NCBI GenBank assembly: GCA_937877565.1
Contig: CALFJB010000001.1
Span: 1 to 31,166 of the forward strand
Reading direction: 5' to 3'
Length of the DNA stretch: 31,166 nucleotides
From: an uncultured Selenomonadales bacterium
GTDB taxonomy: Bacteria > Bacillota > Negativicutes > Selenomonadales > Selenomonadaceae
The notes beneath the pieces are model-generated. The model saw only the letters and a list, made by a program, of their open reading frames with translations, did not search any database and was not told the origin of the DNA. Below are positions 15,812-22,650 of this stretch, piece after piece. Position numbers and translations under genes: made by a program. The first letter of the stretch is position 1. Each line of letters starts with the position of its first letter.

Positions 15812-16499
15812 TTTTAACGGGAATACCCGCCTTGCGTGGAAATTTTTTTGGCGTAGTTTTTTTCTTATCAATGTAAACAACTGCGCGAGCGTCTGAAATT
15901 TCCGGCAGATTTTTTTCAACGCAAATTATTTTACCGCCGCCCAAAATTTTTACAGCGTTTTCAGCCTCTGCAACTTCGTCAATAAAATTTTTACCTTTCA
16001 TAGCCGCAAAAATTCCGCCAATTTTCACGAATGGCAAACAGTATTCAGAAATAATATTGAGCCGTGCAACTGCCCGCGCCGTGACTAAATCGAAACTTTC
16101 ACGAAAATTATTTTGCCGCGCTAAATCTTCAGCGCGTCCGTGTATGCAGGTTACATTTTCTAAATTTAATTCGGCTACAACTTTTTTCAGAAATTCCACG
16201 CGCTTATTTAAAGAATCCAGCAAAAAAATTTCTAAATTCGGCTTGAAAATTTTTAATGGAATTGCGGGAAAACCTGCGCCCGTTCCAACGTCCAAAATTT
16301 TTTTTACGCTTGAAAATTTTTCTTCGTCCCACAAACTCAAAGAATCCATAACGTGCTTTATTGCAAATTCTTTTTCGTCGGTTATCGCCGTCAAATTTAT
16401 TTTCGTGTTCCAGTCAATTACCATTTCATAAAATTTTTGAAATTGGTTGAGTTGTTCGTCGCGCAGATTTATATACTGCGATAAAATTTCTCTAAACAT
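15798..16499 (-). CDS. rsmG: 16S rRNA (guanine527-N7)-methyltransferase
   Basis: SAM-dependent methyltransferase (GidB/RsmG) that modifies G527 of 16S rRNA in the 530 loop. The 233-residue length is normal. The SAM-binding motif ILDVGTGAGFPAIPLKI is at about 67-83, followed by LLDSLNKRVEFLKKV and HGRAEDLA. The C-terminus KFPRKAGIPVKNPL is the typical RsmG ending. The usual neighbours mnmE/mnmG are not present. The ATG has only a weak SD (GGAAG). It is divergent from the toxin gene, whose -35 box overlaps this start codon. Confidence 0.95.
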   Translation of the reverse strand: MFREILSQYINLRDEQLNQFQKFYEMVIDWNTKINLTAITDEKEFAIKHVMDSLSLWDEEKFSSVKKILDVGTGAGFPAIPLKIFKPNLEIFLLDSLNKRVEFLKKVVAELNLENVTCIHGRAEDLARQNNFRESFDLVTARAVARLNIISEYCLPFVKIGGIFAAMKGKNFIDEVAEAENAVKILGGGKIICVEKNLPEISDARAVVYIDKKKTTPKKFPRKAGIPVKNPLT

Positions 16500-16527
16500 T
16501 GATACACTTCCCGCGCTGTGATAAAAT
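16499..16527 (+). promoter_or_regulatory. Promoter of the toxin-antitoxin pair, probably leaderless
   Basis: TTGATA (16499-16504) is 17 bp from TAAAAT (16522-16527). The expected start of transcription, 6-7 bases on, falls at or next to the A of the toxin ATG at 16534. No SD is present. The -35 overlaps the rsmG start codon. Confidence 0.6.
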
Positions 16528-16533
16528 TCAAGT

Positions 16534-16839
16534 ATGCAAACTATAATTAACGGTCGTCAATTTGAATGGGACGACAATAAGGCAAAGCTCAACAAAATTA
16601 AACATGGTGTTAGCTTTAAAGTTGCGGCTAAAGTATTTTCAGACGAAAACAGACTGGAAATTCCGGATGATGAACATTCTTGGGAGGAGGATCGTTGGCA
16701 GGTTATCGGCAAAGTTGACGATATTTTATTTGTTGTTTATACTGAACGCGGAAGTTTTACAAGGTTAATTTCAGCACGTGAGGCAACGCCAACAGAAAGG
16801 AGAAAGTATTATGCTCATAAGAACATTTATCAATTTTGA
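16534..16839 (+). CDS. brnT: BrnT family type II toxin
   Basis: A 101-residue protein of the BrnT family, small RelE-like ribonuclease toxins. Family landmarks are FEWDDNKAKLNKIKHGVSF near the N-terminus, VFSDENRLEIPDDEHSWEEDRWQVIG in the middle, and the LFVVYTERG-FTRLISAREATPTERRKYY ending that carries the conserved Arg/Ser/Ala-Arg core. The length is close to the family norm. No SD precedes the ATG, and the promoter placement suggests a leaderless message. The antitoxin gene overlaps its 3' end by 29 bases. Confidence 0.9.
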   Translation: MQTIINGRQFEWDDNKAKLNKIKHGVSFKVAAKVFSDENRLEIPDDEHSWEEDRWQVIGKVDDILFVVYTERGSFTRLISAREATPTERRKYYAHKNIYQF

Positions 16840-17038
16840 TGAACCTTTAACAGAGGAAGAAAAAGAAGAAATTAGAGCGTTAAAAAATCGTCCTATTGTC
16901 TTTGATGAAGATTGTATGCCAATTTCTGACGAACAATGGGACTACTACGAAAAACTTATGAAAAAGTACAAAACGCGCCGAATTACAAAAGAAATTCTTA
17001 TAGCTGAAGGCAAAATTAAAGCCAACGTTGCAAGCTAA
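16811..17038 (+). CDS. Antitoxin partner of BrnT (non-classical)
   Basis: A 75-residue acidic/basic mixed protein. The start is ATG 16811 behind AAAGGAGA; the longer frame from 16778 has no SD. It occupies the antitoxin position and overlaps the toxin by 29 bases. I do not see the usual BrnA ribbon-helix-helix DNA-binding ending. The sequence instead has FDEPLTEEEKEEIRALKNRPIVFDEDCMPISDEQWDYY and a basic tail. The antitoxin role is inferred from position and size. Its SD is strong while the toxin has none, which would favour antitoxin excess. Confidence 0.8.
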   Translation: MLIRTFINFDEPLTEEEKEEIRALKNRPIVFDEDCMPISDEQWDYYEKLMKKYKTRRITKEILIAEGKIKANVAS

Positions 17039-17048
17039 AATTAAATCT

Positions 17049-17070
17049 GCCGCCGTCGTTCGGCTTTTTA
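17049..17070 (+). terminator. Possible terminator between the TA pair and guaA
   Basis: A short GCCG/CGGC hairpin (right arm 17061-17064) is followed by TTTTT on the plus strand. The stem is only 4 bp. Confidence 0.35.
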
Positions 17071-18639
17071 TTATTCAAATTCAATCGTCGCAGGCGGTTT
17101 ACTTGTACAATCGTATAAAACGCGGTTGACGCCTTTAACTTCGTTTACAATTCTGTTTGCAACGGTATTTAAAATTTTCCAGTCAATTTGCGCCGCCTCT
17201 GCCGTCATAAAATCACTGGTTAAAACTGCGCGAAGTACAACGGCAAAATCGTAAGTGCGCCCGTCGCCCATAACTCCAACGCTACGCATATTTGTCAGCG
17301 CGGCGAAATATTGCCCTAATTCTGCCGCAATTCCCGCCTTTGCAATTTCTTCACGGTAAATAAAATCTGCGTCCTGAACGATTTTAATTTTTTCGGCGGT
17401 AACTTCGCCAATAATTCTGATACCGAGTCCGGGACCGGGAAAAGGTTGACGGCTTACAATATTTTCAGGCAAGCCGAGTTGACGCCCCGCCTGTCTAACT
17501 TCGTCTTTAAATAAAAGTCTAAGCGGCTCAACAATTTCTTTGAAGTCCACAAAATCCGGCAAGCCGCCAACATTGTGATGAGATTTTATAACTGCTGATT
17601 TGCCTAAGCCACTTTCGATAACGTCAGGGTAAATCGTGCCTTGCACCAAAAAATCTACCGCGCCAATTTTTTTTGCAATTTCTTCAAAGACGCGAATAAA
17701 TTCTTCACCAATAATTTTGCGCTTGCGTTCAGGATCGGTAACGCCTTGCAGTTTGTTCAAAAATCTTTCGCCCGCGTCAACTTTTATAAAATTTAAATCG
17801 TAGTTTGCAAAAACTTCTTCGACTTCCGCCGCCTCGTTTTTCCTCAAAAGTCCGTGATCTACAAAAACGCACGTCAAATTTTTTCCAACGGCTTTACTAA
17901 GCATAACCGCAGCGACGCTTGAATCAACGCCGCCGCTTAACGCACATAAAACCTTGCCGCCGCCAATTTTATTTTTGAGTTCTGAAATTGTATCAGTAAC
18001 GAAAGAATCCATTTTCCAATTTCTTTGACAGCCGCAAATATCCACAAAGTTTGAAAGAATTTTTTTACCTTCGACGGTGTGTAAAACTTCAGGATGAAAT
18101 TGCACAGCGTACAGATTTTTAGCGGAATTTTCAGCCGCCGCAACGGGGCAATTTTCACTTTTTGCAGTTGCGATAAAATCTTTTGGCAAATTAAAAATTC
18201 TGTCAGTGTGGCTCATCCAAACTACAGTATTTTTTTCGACGCCGCTAAAAAGTTTTGAATCGCCCAAAATTTTAATTTCAGTTTTGCCGTATTCGCTGAC
18301 TTCAGATTTTTTGACTTCACCGCCCAAAACGTGCGTCATTGCCTGTGCACCGTAACAAATTCCCAAAATTGGAACGTTCAAATTAAAAAGCTCAACCGGC
18401 GGCAAACTGGAATTTTTTTCATAAACGCTTTGAGGACCGCCCGTCAAAATTATTCCTTCAAGTTGCATATTTTTAATATCAGAAAAATTTATCGCCGTAC
18501 CGAGTCCGCTTTTAACGTTTTTATCAGATTTACTTTCACCGTCAGTTAAGGTGTGAACTTCGCAGTAAACGTTGTTTTCACGGACGCGCCGCGCTATCAG
18601 TTGGTTATACTGCCCGCCAAAATCTAAAACTAAAATCAA
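17071..18639 (-). CDS. guaA: GMP synthase (glutamine-hydrolysing)
   Basis: Converts XMP to GMP with ATP and glutamine. The 522-residue protein has an N-terminal class-I glutamine amidotransferase with nucleophile Cys95 (GICYGAQ) and His182/Glu184 (FHPEVLH). The ATP pyrophosphatase loop SGGVDSS lies at about 235-241. The C-terminal dimerisation domain follows (QPFPGPGLGIRIIGEVT). The start is TTG 18639, 7 bases after GGAGG, which gives the canonical MILVLDFGGQYNQLIARRVRE. The frame from 18699 adds 20 residues with no support. It is a single gene convergent with the toxin-antitoxin pair. No guanine riboswitch was seen upstream. Confidence 0.96.
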   Translation of the reverse strand: MILVLDFGGQYNQLIARRVRENNVYCEVHTLTDGESKSDKNVKSGLGTAINFSDIKNMQLEGIILTGGPQSVYEKNSSLPPVELFNLNVPILGICYGAQAMTHVLGGEVKKSEVSEYGKTEIKILGDSKLFSGVEKNTVVWMSHTDRIFNLPKDFIATAKSENCPVAAAENSAKNLYAVQFHPEVLHTVEGKKILSNFVDICGCQRNWKMDSFVTDTISELKNKIGGGKVLCALSGGVDSSVAAVMLSKAVGKNLTCVFVDHGLLRKNEAAEVEEVFANYDLNFIKVDAGERFLNKLQGVTDPERKRKIIGEEFIRVFEEIAKKIGAVDFLVQGTIYPDVIESGLGKSAVIKSHHNVGGLPDFVDFKEIVEPLRLLFKDEVRQAGRQLGLPENIVSRQPFPGPGLGIRIIGEVTAEKIKIVQDADFIYREEIAKAGIAAELGQYFAALTNMRSVGVMGDGRTYDFAVVLRAVLTSDFMTAEAAQIDWKILNTVANRIVNEVKGVNRVLYDCTSKPPATIEFE

Positions 18640-18700
18640 GTTAATTCCTCCAGACAAATTTTTAGTTTTAATTCGCAGTGTCAAAAAAATTTCCTGCAAA

Positions 18701-18733
18701 AATAAAAAAGACGCGCAACTTTCGCCACGCGCA
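18701..18733 (-). terminator. Terminator after the FkbM gene
   Basis: On the minus strand GCGTGGC-GAAA-GTTGCGC (18730-18713) forms a GNRA-capped stem with GT pairs, followed by GTCTTTTTTATTTTT. Confidence 0.65.
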
Positions 18734-18744
18734 GAAATTTTTGT

Positions 18745-19482
18745 TTAAGATTTTTTAATTAAGAAAATATCGCCGCCTAAAGATGCGGTTTCATTTTGAA
18801 ATTTCCATAATTCTTCAATGGGGTAAACCTCTGAAGTTTTAAACGATCTTTTCCAAATGTAACTTTCATAAATTTCAGTTAAGAGTGCCATCATTTTTTC
18901 ATAGTAACCGGATTTTTGCCATAAGTGCGGATTAAATTCCATGAAAATTGGCGCGGGATTTTTTCTTAAAATATTTTGTGCGCCAATTAAAACTTGCGGC
19001 TCAAATCCTTCCGTGTCAATCCAAATATATTTTATGTCTTCGGCTTTTAAATTTTTATCTGAAAAATATTTGTCAAGCGAAATAATTTTTATCGTTTCCG
19101 TTGGAGCATCTTCAGAATTTTGAAAAAGTCCATTTTGTCCGGGAATTGAAATATTTCTATACATAATTTGTTGGCTCTCTTCCACGCCGAGTCCAAAATT
19201 TTCTGCGGTAGTTTTTTCGTACAAGTCATTTAAAATTAAATTTGCGCGAAGCAATTTAAAATTTTCGACGTCAGGCTCAAAGGCAAGCAGTTTTAAATTT
19301 GGTGTAAATTTTTTAATGAAATAAATTCCGGTCGTACCGATATTCGCGCCCAAATCTAAAAATAAGCCGTTGCTGTCATCAATTTGATAAAATTTTTTTG
19401 TTAAATCATAAAAAATTTTCATGTCATCTTCAGACCAAGTTTTCTTTGAATTGTACATGAACTTCATAATAGCAATATCCAT
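18745..19482 (-). CDS. FkbM family methyltransferase, C-terminal part (phase OFF)
   Basis: SAM-dependent methyltransferase domain of the FkbM family, which often O-methylates sugars of surface polysaccharides. The SAM motif LFLDLGANIGTTGIYFIKKF and acidic LLAFEPDVENFKLL are clear, with IKYIWIDTEGFEPQVLIGA further on, a family hallmark. The first ATG of this frame has no SD. Reading back in frame passes straight through to a G10 tract (19586-19577). With one more G it joins the frame starting at 19892, giving one protein of about 382 residues. As sequenced this domain is out of frame with its own start. Confidence 0.85.
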   Translation of the reverse strand: MDIAIMKFMYNSKKTWSEDDMKIFYDLTKKFYQIDDSNGLFLDLGANIGTTGIYFIKKFTPNLKLLAFEPDVENFKLLRANLILNDLYEKTTAENFGLGVEESQQIMYRNISIPGQNGLFQNSEDAPTETIKIISLDKYFSDKNLKAEDIKYIWIDTEGFEPQVLIGAQNILRKNPAPIFMEFNPHLWQKSGYYEKMMALLTEIYESYIWKRSFKTSEVYPIEELWKFQNETASLGGDIFLIKKS

Positions 19483-19559
19483 AGAAGTAGCGATATAATT
19501 GAATCCATCCGCCGTTGTACATGTGATGTAGTAATTTAACTTTCGAGAAGTTTCAAATG

Positions 19560-19892
19560 TTAAAGCGCGATGAATACCCCCCCCCCTTTTTCGTTAGGGT
19601 TGACAATAGAATATGCTGCCGTAGGATGAGTTGTCCAACTTAAAATTTCAAATGCATAGATGACACGCTCCGCCGCAATGTTCATAAATTTTACCATTGA
19701 ATCAAAAAATTGGCGGGCGTCTTGCTCAAAAATTAAAAGATAATCCCAACTATTTTCAAGAATCAACTTTTTATCACTTTGCGGCGTGATTGTTCCAACG
19801 ACTTCATAATTTTTGGGAATTGTAAAATTTTCAAGCCACTGTTGAGAATTTCCAACATAATCGCAAACTAAAATCTGCAACTTACCTTTCAA
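19560..19892 (-). CDS. N-terminal part of the phase-variable FkbM gene
   Basis: This is the 5' part of the gene above. TTG 19892 lies 8 bases after GGAGG and is the start; the frame from 19925 begins before the SD. About 103 residues precede the tract, with Rossmann-like LQILVCDYVG and VVGTITP and an ILSWTTHP segment. They do not match a family I can name. Translation then enters G10 and ends seven codons later (GGGVFIAL stop). With 11 (or 8) G the frame runs on into the methyltransferase domain without a stop. The whole gene is 65 bases after the oxidoreductase gene. Confidence 0.8.
   Translation of the reverse strand: MKGKLQILVCDYVGNSQQWLENFTIPKNYEVVGTITPQSDKKLILENSWDYLLIFEQDARQFFDSMVKFMNIAAERVIYAFEILSWTTHPTAAYSIVNPNEKGGGVFIAL
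19577..19586. repeat. Poly-C/G tract (10) inside the FkbM gene
   Basis: Ten C on the plus strand are ten G in the coding strand. The tract sits where the two parts of the FkbM gene lose frame. Nine G gives a stop within about ten codons; eleven gives the full protein. Confidence 0.92.
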
Positions 19893-19957
19893 AATAAAAA
19901 CCTCCACAAAAAATTTTTGACTCAAATTTAATTCGTAGAAGTCAAAATTTTTCCTGC

Positions 19958-20908
19958 TTAAATTTTTACAACGATTTTTCCATTAACCGCGCCGCCGTCC
20001 TGTGCAATTAACGCCTCGCGCAGATTTTCAAAATCAAAAATCTTTCCGACGCACGGACGCAATTTATTTTCATTCATAAAATTAAAAATATCGTCAACAA
20101 CTTTTTGAGTTGGCGTGTTGCTGAAAAATCCCGTTAAGTAAACGCCATTTGGAATATCTTTAATTGGGTCGAAATTGTTCAATTCGTAGACGCCGCCCAA
20201 AATTCCCGTACTGCATACAAACGCGCTTTCACTCGGTACAACGGTTTTCAAAGTGTCAAGCAAAAGTTTTGCTCCAATTAAATCTAAAACTTTTGTAGCT
20301 GAAATTTTTCCTGCAAGTTTGCCGTCGTCCAAAATAATTTCGTCAGCGTCTTTGAGTAGCGGAAATTTACTTTCTCTGTGCGTAGTTGCGATAACTTTTG
20401 CGCCCAAAGTTTTTGCAATTTGAATGGCAACGTAGCCTAACGCACAAGTTGCGCCGCGTATCAAAAGCGTATCAGATTTTTTCAAGCGTAAACATTCAAA
20501 AAGACTTCCCCACGCCGTGTAATAAGTTTCGGGAATTGCGCCAAGTTCTGCCCAATCCAAATTAATTTCAACTTTGAAAACGTGGTGCGCCGGTAAAAGT
20601 GCAAATTCGGCGTAACTGCCATTAAAACTCCTGCCCATTCCGCCCATCATTGCAATAACTTTATCGCTAATTTTAAAATTTGTGTCAGAGGCGTCCGCAA
20701 TTTCGCCAACGCATTCAATACCGGGTATTACAGGTTTTTGAATGTAATTTTCCAAGATTTCTTCGCGGCGCAAAATTTGTTCAGAATGATTCAAGCCAAA
20801 CGCACGAATTTTAACAAGTACCCAGCCGCTTTTTAATTTGGGAATTTCGCACTCACTCAAAAAAATTTCTTCAGCCTTTACAGGTTTATCAATTATCAAC
20901 GCTTTCAA
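19958..20908 (-). CDS. MDR-family NAD(P)H:quinone oxidoreductase-like protein
   Basis: A medium-chain dehydrogenase/reductase of 316 residues, quinone-oxidoreductase type. It shows the GroES-like N-terminal domain (SGWVLVKIRAFGLNHSE, PVIPGIECVGEI) and the Rossmann domain (LLIRGATCALGYVAIQIAKTLGAKVIAT). The catalytic zinc ligands of alcohol dehydrogenases are absent, which suits a zinc-free reductase. TTG 20908 follows AAGGAG at 8 bases and is 2 bases past the radical SAM stop, so the two are translationally linked. The frame from 20929 starts ahead of the SD. Its placement with an HxlR regulator suits a redox-stress reductase, or a tailoring step on the peptide. Confidence 0.85.
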   Translation of the reverse strand: MKALIIDKPVKAEEIFLSECEIPKLKSGWVLVKIRAFGLNHSEQILRREEILENYIQKPVIPGIECVGEIADASDTNFKISDKVIAMMGGMGRSFNGSYAEFALLPAHHVFKVEINLDWAELGAIPETYYTAWGSLFECLRLKKSDTLLIRGATCALGYVAIQIAKTLGAKVIATTHRESKFPLLKDADEIILDDGKLAGKISATKVLDLIGAKLLLDTLKTVVPSESAFVCSTGILGGVYELNNFDPIKDIPNGVYLTGFFSNTPTQKVVDDIFNFMNENKLRPCVGKIFDFENLREALIAQDGGAVNGKIVVKI

Positions 20909-20910
20909 AA

Positions 20911-21939
20911 TTAAATCTCCTTCCAACATTGCGGGTCTTCAGAATAAAAATTGCCGTTAGTAGCACTTGCAACCGCCGGACAACCTCTACACCACGCCAA
21001 TAATTCACACTTGCTACACTTTTTAAATTTGTCAAATTCTCGGTACTTTTCCATTTCGTTTAACCAAATATCAGCCAAACGATTTTCAAAAACGTTTCCA
21101 ACTTTGCCGCTCAAAACGCGACGGCAAGCAAAAATATCGCCGTTCGGTAAAATCGTTAAATGTGAATTGCCGCAATTACAACCGCTGTAAATCATATTTT
21201 TTTCGGCGTCGTCGGGAATTTTAAAAAGCCCTTTCTCAAATTCATACAGCGTCCAAAGATGATCTTTACGATTGAAATAAGTTGTACAGCCCGCCGCCTC
21301 ATACGCGGTAAATTTTTTGTGGCAAATGTCAAGCAAATTTCGATATTCAAGCGGCGCAATTCCTACAGATTTTTCGTTACTTGTCGGGCAGTATCGCGCA
21401 AATGCAAAAACATCAGCCACGCCCGCTACAACGTCAATCAACGCGGGAATTTCTGAAATGTTTTGAGCTGAAACTGTCGTCATAATCACAGCGCGAATAC
21501 CTGCATTTTTTATCACGGGAATTTTTTCAAGCGTACAATCAAAAGAACCTGCCTTTCTAAAATTATCGTGCGTCTTTTTAAGTCCGTCCAATGACATTTG
21601 ATATTTTTTGCAGCCCAAACTTTTCAGCCTCGCGCAATTTTTTTCGTCCAAATGAAACGGGTTGCCCATAATCGTAAAAGGAAAATCATTCGCCTTGAAA
21701 ATTTCCAGTAACTGCCAAAAATTTTCATGCAAAATTGGATCGCCGCCGGTAATGTAAAAGTGCGGTGTACGGTTGAAAGTTTCGCAAAAATCCAAGCAAT
21801 TTGCCAAAGTTTTTTGAATTTCCGCCCAACTCATTTTGTCTAAAGTTTTGTTGACGCACTCGGAAAAAATATAGCAATGTTTACAGCGTTGGTCGCATTC
21901 GTCGGTTATGTGCCACTGAAATGAAAATGTTGGTTTCAT
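20911..21939 (-). CDS. Radical SAM/SPASM peptide-modifying enzyme, ACGX system
   Basis: A 342-residue radical SAM enzyme with a SPASM extension. The 4Fe-4S motif is Cys15-x3-Cys19-x2-Cys22 (DECDQRCKHCYIF), followed by TGGDP and the MSLDG segment. The SPASM half has CNCGNSHLTILPNGDIFACRR and CSKCELLAWCRGCP plus a last Cys near the end, enough for auxiliary clusters. SPASM enzymes commonly modify ribosomal peptides. The gene just upstream encodes a peptide with ACGS repeats, matching the so-called ACGX system defined by family models; the product is not known to me. ATG 21939 follows GGTGA; the longer frame starts at TTG 21951. A hairpin separates it from the peptide gene. Confidence 0.9.
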   Translation of the reverse strand: MKPTFSFQWHITDECDQRCKHCYIFSECVNKTLDKMSWAEIQKTLANCLDFCETFNRTPHFYITGGDPILHENFWQLLEIFKANDFPFTIMGNPFHLDEKNCARLKSLGCKKYQMSLDGLKKTHDNFRKAGSFDCTLEKIPVIKNAGIRAVIMTTVSAQNISEIPALIDVVAGVADVFAFARYCPTSNEKSVGIAPLEYRNLLDICHKKFTAYEAAGCTTYFNRKDHLWTLYEFEKGLFKIPDDAEKNMIYSGCNCGNSHLTILPNGDIFACRRVLSGKVGNVFENRLADIWLNEMEKYREFDKFKKCSKCELLAWCRGCPAVASATNGNFYSEDPQCWKEI

Positions 21940-21954
21940 AATTTCACCCAAAAA

Positions 21955-21977
21955 AATAACGCGGCTTTTTTACCGCG
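21955..21977 (-). terminator. Hairpin between precursor and radical SAM genes
   Basis: On the minus strand CGCGG (21977-21973), loop TAAAAAAG, CCGCG (21964-21960), then TTATTTTTTT. It lies 20 bases past the precursor stop and just before the enzyme start. It probably acts as a partial terminator, giving more precursor than enzyme message. Confidence 0.75.
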
Positions 21978-21997
21978 CCAAAAAAATTTTTTACAGA

Positions 21998-22156
21998 TTA
22001 TTTATCGCCGGAACCGCAAGCCGTGCCTTTGTCGCCACTGCCACAAGCTGTACCTTTATCACCGCTACCGCAGGCAGTGCCTTTATCTCCACTGCCGCAA
22101 GCTGTGCCGTTTGAATTTTTGCCTTTTTTCCAGTCATACAAATTTGAAAGTGCCAT
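21998..22156 (-). CDS. ACGX-repeat peptide precursor (52 aa)
   Basis: A small gene missed by length-based calling. ATG 22156 is 9 bases after GGAGG. The 52 residues are a 16-residue leader-like N-terminus (MALSNLYDWKKGKNSN) followed by four perfect copies of the nonapeptide GTACGSGDK, ending in the stop. Each repeat supplies one Cys in the ACGS context. Synonymous changes between the four DNA units show the protein repeat is held by selection. It is immediately upstream of the SPASM enzyme and is its expected substrate. The final product, its export and its function are unknown; no transporter or peptidase gene is adjacent. Confidence 0.92.
   Translation of the reverse strand: MALSNLYDWKKGKNSNGTACGSGDKGTACGSGDKGTACGSGDKGTACGSGDK
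22001..22108. repeat. Four tandem 27-bp coding repeats
   Basis: Four consecutive 27-bp units encode GTACGSGDK. The DNA units differ at third positions (for example GGC/GGT, GCT/GCC, AGT/AGC) while the protein is unchanged. Confidence 0.95.
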
Positions 22157-22187
22157 AAATTTTAGCCTCCTTAATTTTTCTGATTAA

Positions 22188-22223
22188 ATTATAACCTAAA
22201 AATTTTAAAATCAAAATAGGTTA
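22188..22223 (-). promoter_or_regulatory. Promoter and operator-like inverted repeat of the ACGX operon
   Basis: A minus-strand -10 TATAAT (22193-22188) is overlapped by the left arm of an inverted repeat TAACCTA (22192-22198) / TAGGTTA (22217-22223). The likely -35 is TTTTGA at 17 bp. The spacing of the arms and the overlap suit a repressor such as the divergent HxlR protein. Confidence 0.5.
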
Positions 22224-22236
22224 CATTTTTATTTTC

Positions 22237-22265
22237 TTGAATGATTTTTGGCAACAAATTATAAT
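22237..22265 (+). promoter_or_regulatory. Promoter of the hxlR gene
   Basis: TTGAAT (22237-22242), a 17-bp spacer, TATAAT (22260-22265). The leader to ATG 22288 is short and contains GGAGG. Confidence 0.6.
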
Positions 22266-22287
22266 TTTACAAAAAGGAGGCGCAATT

Positions 22288-22629
22288 ATGCTTACAAAAG
22301 ATGAATTGCCGGAATGTCCTGTTGCTACAACTTTTAATTTGTTAAATAGTAAGTGGAAACTTTTAATTTTGAGAAATTTGTTACATCGTCCATATCGCTT
22401 TAACGAAATTCAAAAATCTATTGACGGAATCAGCAAAAAAGTTTTAACTGACAGCCTTAGACAAATGGAAAATGACGGAATTATTAACAGAAAAGACTTT
22501 GGAGGCTTTCCACGCCGTGTCGAATATTCGTTATCTGAATTGGGAGAAACAATGCGCCCGATTATTAAAGCGGCGGAAATTTGGGGGATTGAATATAAAA
22601 AAATTTTAGCCGACAAAAAAGACGCGTAA
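22288..22629 (+). CDS. HxlR family winged-helix regulator
   Basis: A 113-residue HxlR-type transcription factor. The start is ATG 22288 behind AAAGGAGG; the frame from 22237 begins inside the promoter. The winged helix is clear: LNSKWKLLILRNLLHRPYRFNEIQKSIDGISKKVLTDSLRQMENDGII, then the wing FGGFPRRVEYSLSELGE. Cys10 in ELPECPVA matches the N-terminal Cys used by thiol-sensing HxlR proteins (YodB, HypR). It is divergent from the ACGX operon and convergent with argH. It probably controls the peptide-enzyme-reductase operon through the TAACCTA repeat, in response to electrophile or oxidant stress (inference). Confidence 0.9.
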   Translation: MLTKDELPECPVATTFNLLNSKWKLLILRNLLHRPYRFNEIQKSIDGISKKVLTDSLRQMENDGIINRKDFGGFPRRVEYSLSELGETMRPIIKAAEIWGIEYKKILADKKDA

Positions 22630-22644
22630 CCTTCATCACGCGCC
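22614..22644 (-). terminator. Shared terminator of argH and hxlR
   Basis: GGCGCGTGA and TTACGCGTC (22644-22621) form a 9-bp stem with two GT pairs. On the minus strand TTTTTTGTC follows. The hxlR stop lies inside the stem. Confidence 0.75.
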
Positions 22645-22650
22645 TAAAAT

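Noticed and set aside
17140..18744. Riboswitch search around guaA, hisZ and argG
   Set aside because: No purine, T-box or other riboswitch core could be recognised in the leaders.
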